Shown: positions 47,379-60,133 of the stretch, in pieces | Position numbering within the stretch: position 1 is the first letter of the stretch | How the letters are laid out: the number at the start of each line of letters is the position of its first letter | Assembly: GCA_933228675.1 (NCBI GenBank) | Contig: OW121740.1 | Span: 127,049,630-127,113,629 of the forward strand | From: Stomorhina lunata | Taxonomy: Eukaryota > Arthropoda > Insecta > Diptera > Rhiniidae | Direction: 5' to 3' | DNA length: 64,000 bases | Position numbers and translations under genes: made by a program | The notes under the pieces: model-generated | What the model saw: the letters and a program-made list of their open reading frames with translations, nothing else | Database searches by the model: none | Told to the model about the DNA's origin: nothing

Positions 47379-48116
47379 ATAGGTGGAAAGGGTATTATAA
47401 GTTTGTGCTGATTATTATATTATATAGGCTTAGAGTCACTTTCTGAGTCGATTTAGCGATGTCCGTCCGTCCGTCTGGCTGGCTGGCTGGACCCCCATGT
47501 AAGCCTTGTAATCAAACTACAGGTCGAAATTCTAAAGATAATTTGATGAAATTTGGCACATATCATTTTTTTGATAATGGGACCATCGCTATTGAAATTC
47601 GTCAAAATCGGTCCATTATTTATGGTACCTCCCATATGTCCCACTTACCGGATTTGATATATTGGCCACAAATATCAATATTTTTTCCTGAAATTTAAAT
47701 CAAATACTGCTTATATAAACTAAAATCACTGTACCAAATTTCGATTTCGGTCCACATTTGACCATAGCTTCCATACAAACTTTTATTTAAAAACGCACTA
47801 AATGAGACAAAAATCACTAAAACGCTCGTAAATCTAAAGATAATGAGAATTTTAAGTTTATTTTTTGCATACATAATTTTTGTAACAACTGTAATCAATT
47901 TGCAAAATTTCGAGATCGGTCCACATTTGAACCTAGCTCTCATTTAAGTCCAAATGACGGAAACAGCTTAAATATACAAGTTTTGAGAAAATGTTTGTAT
48001 GGTGGAAAAATTTAGCAAATATTTGCCTTTATACGTGAAAAAGAACACCTTTGAGCATAATGGTAAAGTGTATTGTATGGTCGGTCTTGACCGACTATAG
48101 CACTTTCTTACTTGTT
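47379..48116 (-). mobile_element. Hairpin-ended repeat type 1, terminal hairpin half lost
   Basis: Starts AATAGGTGGAAAGGGTATTA (only the inner half of the hairpin), has GTCCGTCCGTCTGGCTGG, and ends TTGACCGACTATAGCAC then TTACTTGTT. Confidence 0.75.
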
Positions 48117-49911
48117 CAACTTGGAGCTGTTGGGTTTTTTTTTTATGAAAATACACTAGTTATTAATGAATGTACAACAACAATACTTCGTCAAAATATT
48201 ACGAACTCAGCCACAATTTGTAACTTAGTACTTTATAGTACTCTAAAGTTAATTAAAAAATACTTTTGTGAGTGCTTAATTAAGTACAATATAATAAGGT
48301 GGGGTTTTTTTTCGAACTTTGCTTTAAAGCACTAAATCAAAGTTCCAACAAATTTTAGTGTGGAAGTGAAAGATATTTTTGGGCTTGGTGAATTGTGTCC
48401 TCCTTTTTGTCAAAAATATATTTATTATGACATATAATGGCATCAACTCTTAATAAATAAGCTTAAGCTTATGAAGTATATTGGATGTCAAATGATAAAA
48501 TGTCAAGAATTGAGTTGTCATCCTTTGACATTTATTTAGAAAATAGTTGCGTCGCATTGATAAGATAAGCGGAAATTAGTTTCTTAGTGCGATTCAAAAT
48601 TTCATGAAAATAGCGAACTTGCTAGAGGTGGATACTTGCCCAGCGCTTTAACGTTAAAAACGATTGTTCGATGTCTGACCTCACACCTTTTCGAGTGTCT
48701 GGAGTTATATTTCCGCAACGGCAACAAAACGTTCGCCTTTATATGCCCAATTGTCTATGATTTGCAGGCATAACAGTTTCTTTTATCTTTAACGAAGCTC
48801 CACAGAAAGTTGTCCAACGGTGCACAGTGGTTTGAAACAAAAGAAAAGTGGAAATAAATCTGTATATTCTAAAATGTAAGTCTAAGTGAAAATTGTTAAG
48901 GAGGGCCCAAGCTTTCTAAATTTTGGATTTATGGTTATCCTGAGTTTACACAGGGTGAACCACCTCAGAAGTAAAAAAAGCTTTTGGACCGTGTATCTCT
49001 TTTAATTATTGTTCAATATGGTTGATTTTGGAATAAGTTTGAAATGTTTAATGTTATTGTTTTCAAGTTACTTCATTTCAAAAATAAAAAACATGAATTT
49101 TCTCTTCGGCTATTTTTAGTTTTTGACACGTTGTGCATTCGTTATTAAACCCAAAATTTTAATTTTTGTTTTCCTTAATATTAACAATTCTTTCCAAAGT
49201 CAAATATTTCCACTGATCGAAAAAAAGTGCATTTTTTCTCAAAAAGATGGTATCAATTTTTACTTTTTAATGAAAAGTTTTTTATTAAGAGATAATGTTT
49301 TATTATATATTCGTGGAGAATTGGGTTTTAGAATGATTTGAAATCAAAATTTAAATCAGTGCAACATTCCTTTTACGTACAGTATTGAACGAAATTTGTC
49401 TAATTTTTAAGAAAATTTTTGTGTTTTCGAATGTATAACAAAAAATTCAAGCCGATTTTGCAACTTTCTGAAATAAAGTTATAAAGCCCAATATATTATT
49501 TTTTGATTTTAAAAATAAAAAGTAGTGCAAATTCATAAACAAATCCAGAAGATAGGGTTTTATAAAAAATGCCAAATTTCCATACTACCATAATTTTAAT
49601 TGCAAAAAAATATCAGTTGGGTTTTATTTTTTGAAATTGTTTAAATTTTTTTACAAAAACAATTAAACAGGTTTTTTAGAAATTGAAAGTCAAATTTGAA
49701 AAATGATTTTATAAAACTACAGTTTAGAAGATACGGACTTATTACTACATCTTTCATTATTTCAAAACACTGTGCGGTATCAAACAGCAGCTTCTTTTCC
49801 AATTGTCATCACTATTTCGTCTTATTAAACGGACATCAAACGTTTGACGCAATAAATCGTTTGCTTATACGTAAGCCGATTTATTTCGTTCAGTGGAGAT
49901 AATATTTATAC
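48117..49911. other. Stretch with no supported gene
   Basis: Mostly AT-rich. A slightly more complex patch at 48580-48800 has no ORF or motif I recognise. Confidence 0.4.
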
Positions 49912-49915
49912 TTAA

Positions 49916-50176
49916 GGTAGAAGGCCTATGCACGCGGCAAGCGGCTGCGGGCGGCAATCAGCTGTTTTTAGATTTGTCAAATTTGAAGTGGCAATGGAAA
50001 AAAGTAGAACTTTGTTCTACTTTTCCGCGCGGCAGAGTTGTTCAGTGCTGCCAGATTTAATTATATCCTACTCAAATATTTTTATATGAATATTTTTGTA
50101 AACAAACGCACATTTTATGTACTGGCAATACTACGACCGCCCGCAGCCGCATGCCGCGTGTATTGGCCTTGTACCT
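49916..50176. mobile_element. MITE with GC-rich TIRs
   Basis: The left arm AAGGCCTATGCACGCGGCA and GCGGCTGCGGGCGG pairs with the right arm CCGCCCGCAGCCGC and TGCCGCGTGTATTGGCCTT. TTAA occurs at both outer edges (49912-49915, 50177-50180), one base out of register, so a piggyBac-type TTAA duplication is possible but not proven. Non-coding. Confidence 0.7.
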
Positions 50177-50247
50177 TTAATTTTGTGACAGACTAGAATG
50201 ACATAAGTATTTTTAGAGTTAAAATACCCGTTTAAACTTATATATAC

Positions 50248-50754
50248 CCCACCCCATATATGGATCAAAGAGTTCTTTTTAGAACATTTAGAATTTTAGT
50301 ACAATTTTATGGTTTTAAGTTAATCAAAACAACAGAAATATCGTTCGTTCATCAATGCGAAAGAGACGTCAGTCAGGGGCAACCCCAGTACATAAGTTTA
50401 ACTATTCGATAACACAATGTTTCATATAGAAACTATGACGTCATTCGTTCCACTCTAATTGTTTTTTAAGTATTGCCGGATACGAAATATGTAATCCGAT
50501 AGATGGACCACCCAATATATGAATCATAGTTATTCTTTATGGAACATTTTTGAATTTAGTAAAATTGTATGGTTTTAAGAAACTCTAAACAACAGAAACA
50601 AAGTTTGTTCATTAATGCGAGACTACTCGTATATTTTACAGGCGCCAGTTGCCAACTCTAAGCATATAAGGCTACCCTACTACAAAAGTTTAAATATTTC
50701 GATAACGCGATGTCTCTTATAAAAAATATGACGTCATTCGTCCCACTTTAATTA
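50248..50754. repeat. Diverged tandem duplication (about 260-290 bp x 2), each with a TGACGTCA site
   Basis: The first unit begins near CCATATATGGATCA and the second near CCAATATATGAATCA. Shared segments include TTTATGGTTTTAAG, AACAACAGAAA, TCGATAAC and TATGACGTCATTCGT. The full palindrome TGACGTCA is at 50436-50443 and 50729-50736. Confidence 0.7.
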
Positions 50755-52052
50755 TATTATTTCATAATTTACAAAATTGTTCTGAATAAATCTATTTTTA
50801 GAGCTGACGTGTTCTTTATCCAGAAATCTATTTTTAGTTAATTATATAATAACATTCTTAATATGACATTTAAATAATAATTTAGGAATCTAAATTATAG
50901 AGACTTATACTGAATATCTTCACAATAATAATCGTATATGATCAGCCTAATTCTATATAATCAGGTCCTTTTGCAATGAAGTGATTCTTTGAATGTTTGG
51001 CTGTTACCCTCAAGTGCCTTTTGGCTGTTAGCGTTGAAAAAGCCCAGAGAGTACTTGCAAATGTGAATGTTTGAAGAGCGCATATATACATACATATAAA
51101 TATTTGAGTGTATGGGTAAAGTAACTCCAAAAGGTGTCAGTCTATCTGAGCCTCTGACTTGGCCTTAAAGCAATTTTTTCGGTTAAGCAAAAAAAAAAAA
51201 ACAATAATAATAACAACAAAAAGCTAAATAAATAAGACGAATTAAGTTAAAAGCAAAATACAAATACACATAACAAAACACAGATACTATCAAGACACGT
51301 AAATGTGTATGCATGTATGTTAAAGCAAAGAATACAAGCGTAAACGTAAGATGGACGGACGGATACAGCCAAGTAAATTATGTAGAGATATGGGTGCTCA
51401 GTCAGCCAGAGTCATCTTTTTAGGTTTAAAATTGTGTAGCAAAAGATAGAAATGAAATTTAACTTTTAAACTACGATCATTTCTTAACGAAACATCAAAC
51501 AGAAACGGTCATTAGATAAAATCAGACGGATGTAAGAAAGTTAAACGAAACTAGAGAATATTTAAAGAAAATCTAAAACTTTGGGTTTTAGTAAAAAAAA
51601 ACCTAACAATTTGAAAAAATATTTTATATGTAAGAAAAAAGAAAAATAAAAGAAATTATAAAAAATTGAATTCAAGTGAAACAGTTTGAAATAAAAAAAG
51701 GAATTATATAGTGAAAAAGTTAATAAAAAGAAGATCTTCGGCAGATTTTCACAAAGCAAATGAAAAGCCAAATACAAGTAATTTGAAATTATATTATTAT
51801 TAAAAAAATATTTTAAACTTAAAATTATTATTTAAAGAAAAAAAAGTTAAGTAAAAAACATGTTTTTTATCAAAGAAAATTCTCCCAAGAAAAATAATTG
51901 CATTTTCTAAATTGTAACAGAGAAAAATAAAAAATCCTTTTAAATTTTGTTTTATTAAAAAAAGGATTAAAAACATTTTTTCTACTTAAAAAAATTTTAA
52001 AAGAAAAAATATTTAATTTGTGTTAATTTTTTTTTATAAAAATTCCCTAATT
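50755..52052 (+). other. 5' flank and probable non-coding leader region of the right desaturase
   Basis: No protein-coding ORF. A TATAAATA at 51095-51102 and an initiator-like TCAGTC at 51137-51142 lie 44 bp apart, too far for a standard pair; another TCAGTC is at 51398. I cannot fix a transcription start. The stretch 51180-52050 is A-rich. Confidence 0.3.
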
Positions 52053-52066
52053 CCCCCCCTCTTCAG
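52053..52066 (+). promoter_or_regulatory. Predicted 3' splice site of a 5' UTR intron
   Basis: A strong pyrimidine tract ending in CAG (CCCCCCCTCTTCAG) lies 49 bases before the start codon. It implies a non-coding first exon upstream and an exon running 52067-52500. Confidence 0.5.
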
Positions 52067-52115
52067 AGTTACTAAGTGTTAACAAAGTATTTCGAAAACC
52101 TAAAACATTAAAATC

Positions 52116-52500
52116 ATGGGTCATTTATCAACCTCGGATCGTGTTAGCACTACAAGTGTCTCGGAAACAACAGAAACGCTAGAAGCTTGCAATACATCGT
52201 CAGCCTTGAAACAGCGCTTAACAAATGGCAAAGCATCAGCTGCAAATGGTTTTCCCAAAGCCAATGGTCAACCCTTGGTCTCGGCCGCCGACGGTGAAGT
52301 GAAAGTTATACAAAATAAATATCATGTCAATTTGGAGGAATACACACGTAAATTTAAGGGTGACAATGTCCTGGGTATACAATTTGAGGCTCCCCTTAAG
52401 TGGCATAATGTCATAATGATCTTTGCTGCCCATTTTCTGTGTTTGTATTGTCTGGCAATTTATCCCCTGGAAAAATTGAAAATACCAACTGTTATTTGGG
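52116..52500 (+). CDS. Acyl-CoA Delta-9 desaturase, first coding exon (partial)
   Basis: ATG at 52116 in context AAATCATGG. 128 codons plus one base, ending at donor GTAAGT (52501), phase 1. The N-terminal 90 residues are polar and low-complexity (Ser/Thr/Ala rich), variable as in other fly desaturases. The exon then has YTRKFKGDNVLGIQFEAPLK, WHNVIMIFAAHFLCLYCLAI and PLEKLKIPTVIWG. This matches the conserved (L/P)KxxWRNII...HLaalYg region, the first membrane segment of ER acyl-CoA desaturases that act with cytochrome b5. The three histidine boxes would lie in later exons beyond the right edge, after an intron of more than 11.4 kb. It is on the same strand as the desaturase at 1899-2883 but cannot be its 5' end, since it lies downstream; it is a separate paralog. 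Confidence 0.85.
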
Positions 52501-53140
52501 GTAAGTTAAAATATATTTTGTCATCTTCTTATCTTTAGATTAGCCAAAATAGACAAAGTTCCGTCATTATCATTAGTTAAACCAAAAATATAAAAAACTT
52601 TCCTTAACAAAATTCATTAGAGTGGAACTATTATTTTTAAAATCATAGCAAAGATTTGTTTATTTTAAATTAAAAATCTTTATTTTGAGTCTAATTAAAG
52701 AATTTATTTTATTATGAGTTAATGACTTGCCTAACCAACCAACAACATCTTAAAAATTTCCGCATTTGCCAAAAATCCAAACAGAAAAACTGAACTTTTT
52801 TGTTTTGCACAAAAACTCCAAAATTTCTGATTAATAATATTTATGACCCTGATATTATACCATATAAGGTTTACATCAAGTTTCAAATGTAAATTAATAA
52901 TATTTGGACTTGGCTAGAGACAATGAAATTTTGAAAGTGTGTTAAGAGCGAAAGATGAAAACAAATGACTGACCATTTATGTGAAATTTCAAGAATAGTT
53001 TTGAAATGTTGAACTTGATGTTATGTTTTTTTAATTTTGTTGTTTTGACTTTTTCTTAAGTTTATAGTGGAAATTTTTTCTATATATTCAAATTATTGAA
53101 TGACACATGTTTAAATACTAAATAGGGCTGGAAATATTAC
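52501..53140 (+). other. Start of first intron, non-repetitive part
   Basis: Begins with the GTAAGT donor. AT-rich, with no recognisable elements until the satellite-like motifs begin near 53150. Confidence 0.6.
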
Positions 53141-53149
53141 GAAACATTT

Positions 53150-55400
53150 AAATATGCACTAAATGACCAAATATGCTTTATGCAAAACTGGCTTAAGAAT
53201 TTATATCCAAATATGCAGTTTGTCTTTGAAGAAAGAGGAAATAAATTAACAATTTGGAGTAATCGTTTAGTGTAGTTATAAAACTCAAAGTCACACTTTT
53301 TCCATTAAATCAAGCATATCTGGCTTAAGGAAAAATTAAGGAAAAATTATCCCAAATTTACTTATAAAATTTAAACAATTACTCTACTACATATTTCTTA
53401 TATTTTATATTTTGATTTGGCTGAGACTACAAGTTATACTTTCATTTTAGAGACGCAAAATATTTTTACAATCGATTTTTTATTAACACGTCGATCATTT
53501 CAAAATCTTAGTTTTTTTTTATTAAAAATTTAAAAAATTTACAAATACTTTTTATTATTGATTATTCCTGATTCTTTAACAAATTTGTAATATAATAAAA
53601 ATATAGCCATATTGAGGATAAAGTTTATAGCTTATTAAACCATAAGATCTTAGCTTTCTAACAGTGTATACATTTTCTGCATATATTTGCATATTTTGAG
53701 GCAGCTTTAGTTTTTCCGAAAAAACAGACGACCATTTGCTCAATATACACAAGTTTATGTAGGATATAAATACTTTTAAAGAAAGAGTATTTGGCAGGGA
53801 TTATGTCATATTAAAGCCCAAGATCTAAACTTTCTAACAGTGTAAACATTTTCTGCATATACTTGCATATTTTGAAACAAGTCCAGTTTTTCCAAAAAAA
53901 AAACAAGTAAATTTTTGATTTGATTGGATATAATTATTAAAAAGTATAAAGCTAGGTCTATCTCTGGTCAAAGCCTAAAGTCTCAGCAGTGTATACACAT
54001 TTTGTATATATTAGCATATTTTACGACAGGGACAGTCTTTCCGAAAAAAAACAAGCAAAATAATTTTGTTGGATTTTGCTTGTCTTAAATGACTTATACA
54101 GATCATTTACTGCCTGCATAAATTTGCATATTTAGCTTAATAAAGCTAAATTTTTGAAATATGCCTTGAACTATCCCATTAAATTCGTCATATGTACGAA
54201 ATTTTGTTCAATATTACGAAAAATATAAGTTATTTAATTATCACGTTTAAAAATATATTTTGAATTGTAAATTTGTATATAATATCTAAACTTTGAATTG
54301 GTCCGTTTTCAAAATCCAATATTACAATTTGTCTAACAAACTTGTTTCAATTACCCTCTCAAAGGTCTTAAATTCAAATTGTCGCTTATTAAAAATTTTA
54401 CGATTATAAAAATTCCATTGAATATGGTTGTTTTTATTAAGGAAATATTTTTGTTTAGATCATTAATTTGGAATGTAATAACCGTGTTAATTGAACGGGT
54501 TATAAAATAAAATATTTCCAAAAAATATTAAAATTTTTAGTATTTTTAAGAACAAGAATTTGAATTCAAATTCTTTTTAATTTTCTAAATAAAAATATTT
54601 TTTTTGCAAAAAGTAGCACCCAAATAATCGGAATGTAGTGCTTTCGGCCGTCAGATCAGTTTTTCTAGCTTTTTTCTGCTAAAGAAATCATTAAAGCGAT
54701 TCATAATTGGCAGAGATATGAACAATAAAGCAAAAAGCTTTATAATATGATCAGTTGTGTGTCTAGGATAACATGCCATTGCTTAGCCTAGACAATAACA
54801 CTTTTGGGTTTTATAAAATCTTTGATAATATTATGCAGATAAATCATTTTATCAATATGTTGAAGAATCTGGTCCAAACAGCACTCGTAACCTTAAAATT
54901 TTGCTATTACGAGTCAAATTTTTTTCCAAAATTTTAATTTTTTTAATAAAAAAGTAGTTAGTCGAGCCAACATTTCATCCATTTACTTCAAGAAGTAAAT
55001 GATATTGGTCTTATCAGTCCAAAATAATTAGCATATTTCTTCTAATTCGCATAATTAAATCGGAGTTAAGTCTAAACATATAAAGATGCTTTAAGACTTT
55101 TGGATCTAAAACTTGAACATATTCTTTACGAGAGGACACCACTAAAACTATAGTAATGTAAATTAAAAGAAAAATATTTAAAAACGTTTAAAAACTTCAT
55201 AACATTTATAAATTGTAATATACAATTTATGAAAATTATTAAGTTTTTCAATTTTTGAGATGTTACGCAGATTTTTTCTATAAATAATTTTTTTCTATAA
55301 ATAACTCTAAAAACGAAATGCATGTCAAATTATAGTCCAAAGTTATAGCTTTTTACCAGTATACAAATTAACTGCATATATTTGCATATTAAGTCCCTAA
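53150..55400 (-). repeat. Satellite-related repeat, inverted orientation, degenerate
   Basis: TGCATATATTTGCATATT-type cores, the reverse of the monomers further right, occur near 53680, 53860, 54000, 54115 and 55375. Most are preceded by AAGATCTTAGCTTTCTAACAG-like sequence and followed by a TTTTTCCGAAAAAACA-type tract. Spacing is about 110-180 bp. Confidence 0.65.
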
Positions 55401-55539
55401 TCAATAATGAGTTTTATGATTATATCAAATCAATAATGAGCGATTTTAGCTTTAGAAGTAGGACGTACAAAAAACGGTTCGGTTAATAATATTGTAGAAT
55501 TAATTTTATCTAGATAAGAGCATTGAGGAGATATTTAAC

Positions 55540-57330
55540 CGACTTTAAGACTAGATATGCAAATATATGCAGATGATTTATATTCTATTAAATAGCTAAG
55601 ACTATGGACTTTAATAAGTTGTATATTTTGTTTTAAGAGTTATTTATTGAAAAAAGTTCTAGCATCTTCATTATGTTCCTAAAAAATGTTGTTTAATTAA
55701 GGAGATTGCAAGATGAAACCAAAAACTGGTATTAAGTAAACTTTCGAAGAAAAAAAAAATACTCAGAAACTTTTTAACTTTTCAAAAATTTTATTCATTT
55801 TTAAATTTTGGAGTGATTATACCGATTTATAAGATAAGATATGCAAATATATGCAGATAATTTATATTCTACTGAAAATCTGAGACTTTAGTCTTTAATT
55901 TGTGATATATATTGTTCTAAGAGGTTCTTAAAGAAAAAAGTTCTATCATTTCCATTATTCGATAACTTCAAAAAATGCTAAAACTAGTGCTTTAATTAAA
56001 CTTTTGAAGTTGGACCTACAAATAAAGATTCTGTTAATAATATTTTACAGTTAAACTTATCTAGTAAAGGGTATTGCAGCAGATTTTTGTCATTTTGGAG
56101 TGATTAAACCAAATTTTAGACTAGATATGTATGCAAGTATATGCAGATGATTTATATTCTACTTAAAAGCTAAGACTTTAGTCTTTAATTTGCAATATAT
56201 ATTGTTCCAAGAGTTATTTAATGAAAAAAGTTCTATCATTTTCATTATAAAATATTTTCGAAAAATGCTAAAATCACCGCATTAATTTAACTTTTGAAGC
56301 TTACAAAAAAGGATTCTGTGAATAATATTATACTATACAAGTAATCTTATCTAGTTAAAGGTATTTTAAAGTGATTTTAGCGATTTTTAGATTAGATTTG
56401 CAAGAATATGCAGATGATTTATATTCTACTGAATAGCTGAGACTTTAGTCCTTAATTTGTGATGTATATTGTTCTAAGAGTTACTTAAAGAAAAAAGTTT
56501 ATCATTTCCATTATTCGACAACTTCAGAAAATGGTAAAACTAGTGCGTTAATTAAACTTTTGAAGCTTTATTTACAAAAAACCGTTACTGATAATAATAT
56601 TATACAAATAATCTTATTTAGTAAAGGGTATTGCAGCAGATTTTTGTCATTTTTGAGTGATTAAACAGAGTTTTAGACTAGTTATGCAAGTATTTTTAGT
56701 TTGTGATATATATTGTTTTAAGAGTTATTTATTAAAAAAAGTTCTATTATTTTCATTATTAAATATTTTCGAAAAATTCTAATATTACCGCATTAATTAA
56801 ACATTTGAAGCTGGACTTACAAAAAAGATTCTGTTAATAATATTATACAATTAGTCTTATCTAGTTAAGGGTATTGAAGCAGTTTTTTGTCATTTTGGAG
56901 TGATTATACCGATTTTTAGATTAGATTTGCAAATATATGCTGATGATTTATATTTCACTGAGAAGCTAAGAGTTTTGTCTTTAATTTGCGATATATATTG
57001 TTCTAAGAGTTATTTATTGAAAAAAGTTCTATCAATTTCATTAAAAAATATTTTCGAGGAATGCTAAAATTACCGCATTAATTTGAAGCTGGACTTACAA
57101 AAAAAGAGTCTGTTAATAATTTTATACAATTAATATTATCTAGTTAAGGGTATTGAATCAGATTTTTGTCATTTTGGATAGTTAAGGGTATTGCAGCAGA
57201 TTTTTGTCATTTTGGAGTGATTATACCAATTTTTAGATCAGATTTGCAAATATATGCAGATGATTTTTATTTTGCTGAAAAGCTTAGACTTTAGTCTTTA
57301 ATCTGTGATATATTTTCTTTTAAGATTTAT
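55540..57330 (+). repeat. Tandem satellite-like array A, about 285-bp monomers
   Basis: Seven monomers with cores ATATGCAAATATATGCAGAT or variants near 55556, 55840, 56128, 56399, 56686, 56929 and 57246. Each is followed by GATTTATATTCTACT, GCTAAGACTTTAGTCTTTAA, TTGAAAAAAGTTCTATCATT and AGATTTTTGTCATTTTGGAG. Divergence between monomers is moderate. Confidence 0.8.
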
Positions 57331-58800
57331 TAATTGGAAAAAGTTCTTCTAAGTCCAATATGAAATAACTTGGAAATATGCTAAAATTAGCTAAACAGCT
57401 AATTGCTAATACAATTAATTGCATATCAAAATTCACAAAAAAGCTTGTTTAGTTAAGGGGATTTGCGGTAGGAAAGCCAAAATTATATTAAACAGGTATT
57501 TAGTAAAAGTTCTTCTGATTTAGTTATTAGTTAATTATAGTATTTGATATTAAGAAAGAAGATTTTGGTTTCTTAAAAATTTTTAAAAGTATATTAAATA
57601 TATATAAAAAAGCTTTTATATTAAATTTATTACTGTTCCATTATTTTGGCAAATCATGGTGATCACAATTTACCAAAAATAATTAACATAAAGTGGTAAC
57701 AAAATTGTTGAAATTAAAAAATTATCGGTTAATTAAAAAAAGACATAATAAAGATGAAAATAATTTAATTTTATGATAATTACTGTGAAATATTTAACTC
57801 AAACAAAACAATTGCTTATTTGTTGTCAACAATTTAAAAAGGAAATTGTTAAAAGTTAAAAACTCATAAAAGCTTGAAACCTCAAAAGTTAAGTTAAATT
57901 TAGATTAAATCTTTTGACACTTGATGGGAGTAATTTTTTAAGCAAAAAAAATGAATAGCAAAATATTAAAAAAAATTAAGCAATTTTTTAAATTTAGATG
58001 TAGGTACTGTAGGTTAATTTTATTAATGTATGTCAATTGCCTTTAAAAACATTGTAAAACTATTGACTTTTCAACAAAGTCGTCTTTTTGCCATTTCGAC
58101 TGTCGGCTGTTTTTTTATTTGTTTGTTTGAAGTTTCGTACTGTTAAGCAAATATTTTATTTAAGTACTGTACTCTAAACAATGACTTTAACAAAAAACAA
58201 AACTTTAACGAATTTGTGGGTCATAAAGGTGTAAAATTATTACAAAATATTATATTTTGTTGGGTTTCGCTCAAAAAGTAATAACCGTGTCGATTCATTT
58301 AAGACATTTACGTTTTAGCGTTTTGTTTTTTCTACTTCACATTCATTAAGTTTTGCATGACATGTTAAAAAATTTTTCAAACAAATTATGTATTTAGGTT
58401 TATCATATAATTTATCTGTATATTTACTGATCTTTGATTTTTTTTCTACTGATGCTGTGTGTGCCCTGTGAAATTATGCAATATTTTAAATATTTTGGAT
58501 TGTCTTTTTTCAGGTTTCATTTATTTAAATTAGTTTTTATAACTTTAATATCGAGCCTTTCAAAATTTAAATAATAATAGTTTTAATGGGTTTGAATTAA
58601 ATATCTAATTAATTTGATGTTACCAATTTTTAATTAATTTCATGTGTGCACAGTTTGAGCTTTTAAAAGGCAAGCTGGACTATGTTCAATCCTAAAATAG
58701 CTTGGGTTATGAATTTTAGAGCATAAAGATCCAAAATACTTGTTTGAAGAAATTTGGATATATATAACACTTTTTGACTTTTTTTGGGAAATCTATTAAC
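57331..58800. other. Intron stretch between arrays
   Basis: AT-rich, with no monomers recognised and no ORF. Confidence 0.5.
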
Positions 58801-60133
58801 AAGCTTTTTTCCGTTAGTATGACATATTTTATCTTAAATGAGTGATTTTATCTACAAAATAATAAAATTCCTTATTCTGGGGAGTTTTAGACTTTTAGAC
58901 TTAAATTTAAGAATAAGTATGCAATTGTATGCAGATGACTTTAATAGTATTACAAGGCAAAGACCAAAGCTTTTAATTCGACATGAACTTAATTTGAAAA
59001 GTTCTTATATAAGAGCTCGATCTTAAATAGTTTTTGAAAAAATTACTTTTATATAAAATAAGATTTTTAATCAACAGAATTATTAAATATCTTATTCTGA
59101 GGACTTTTGGACTTATGATAGTTTTTATTGAGTTTAGACTAAATATGCAATTATATGCAAATTATTTTAATAGTAATACAAAGCTAACCCAATGCCTTTA
59201 ATTCGAAATACGTTTAGTTTTTAAAGTTTTTATATTAAAGCTGGGTCTTAGTTTTAAAAGTGTTTATACATATTAAAGCTGTTAGTTTAAAAGCTTTTAT
59301 ATTAAAACTGGATCTTAAATAGTTTTTGAAAAATTTCTTTAATATCATATTTTGTCTTAAATAAGAGATTAAATCTACAAAATTATTAAATATCTTATAC
59401 TGGGGAGTTTTGGACTAATGTCACTTTTAAATGATTTAAGACTAAATATGCAATTATATGCAGATTATTTTAATAGTGGTACAAAGCTAAGACCAAGGCC
59501 TTTCATTCGACATAAATTTAGTTTTAAAAGTTCTTATATTAAAGCTGAAGCTTTGAAATAATTTCTTTAATATCATATTTTATTTTAAACAAGAGATTTA
59601 ATTTACAAAATTATTAAATATCTTATTTTGGTGAGTTTCGGACTTATGACAGTTTTTAATGTTTTAAGAATAAATATGCAATTATATGCAGATAACTTTA
59701 ATAGTTTTAGAAAGCTAAGACCTAAGCCTTTAATTCGACATAAACTTAGTTTTAAAAGCTTTTATATTAAAACTGGATCTTAAATAGTTTTTGCAAAAAT
59801 TTCTTTAATATCATATTTTATCTTAAATGAAAGATTTAATCTACAAAATTATTAAATATCTTATTCTGGGGAGTTTTGGACTAATGTCACTTTTAAATGA
59901 TTTAAGAATAAATATGCAATTATATGCAGATAACTTTAATAGTTTTACAAAGCTAAGACCTCAGCGATTAATTCGACATGAACTTAGTTTTAAAAGTTTT
60001 GAATATTCTTGAAAAAATTTCCTTAATATCATATTTTATCTCAAATAAGAGATTTAGTCCACAAAATTATTAAATATCTTATTCTAAGAAGTTTTGGACT
60101 TATGACACTTTTTAATGACTTAAGACTAATTAT

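Noticed and set aside
51095..51142. TATA box plus initiator for the right desaturase
   Set aside because: Spacing of 44 bp is outside the usual 30-34 bp and other equally good initiator-like sites exist; kept only as a note.
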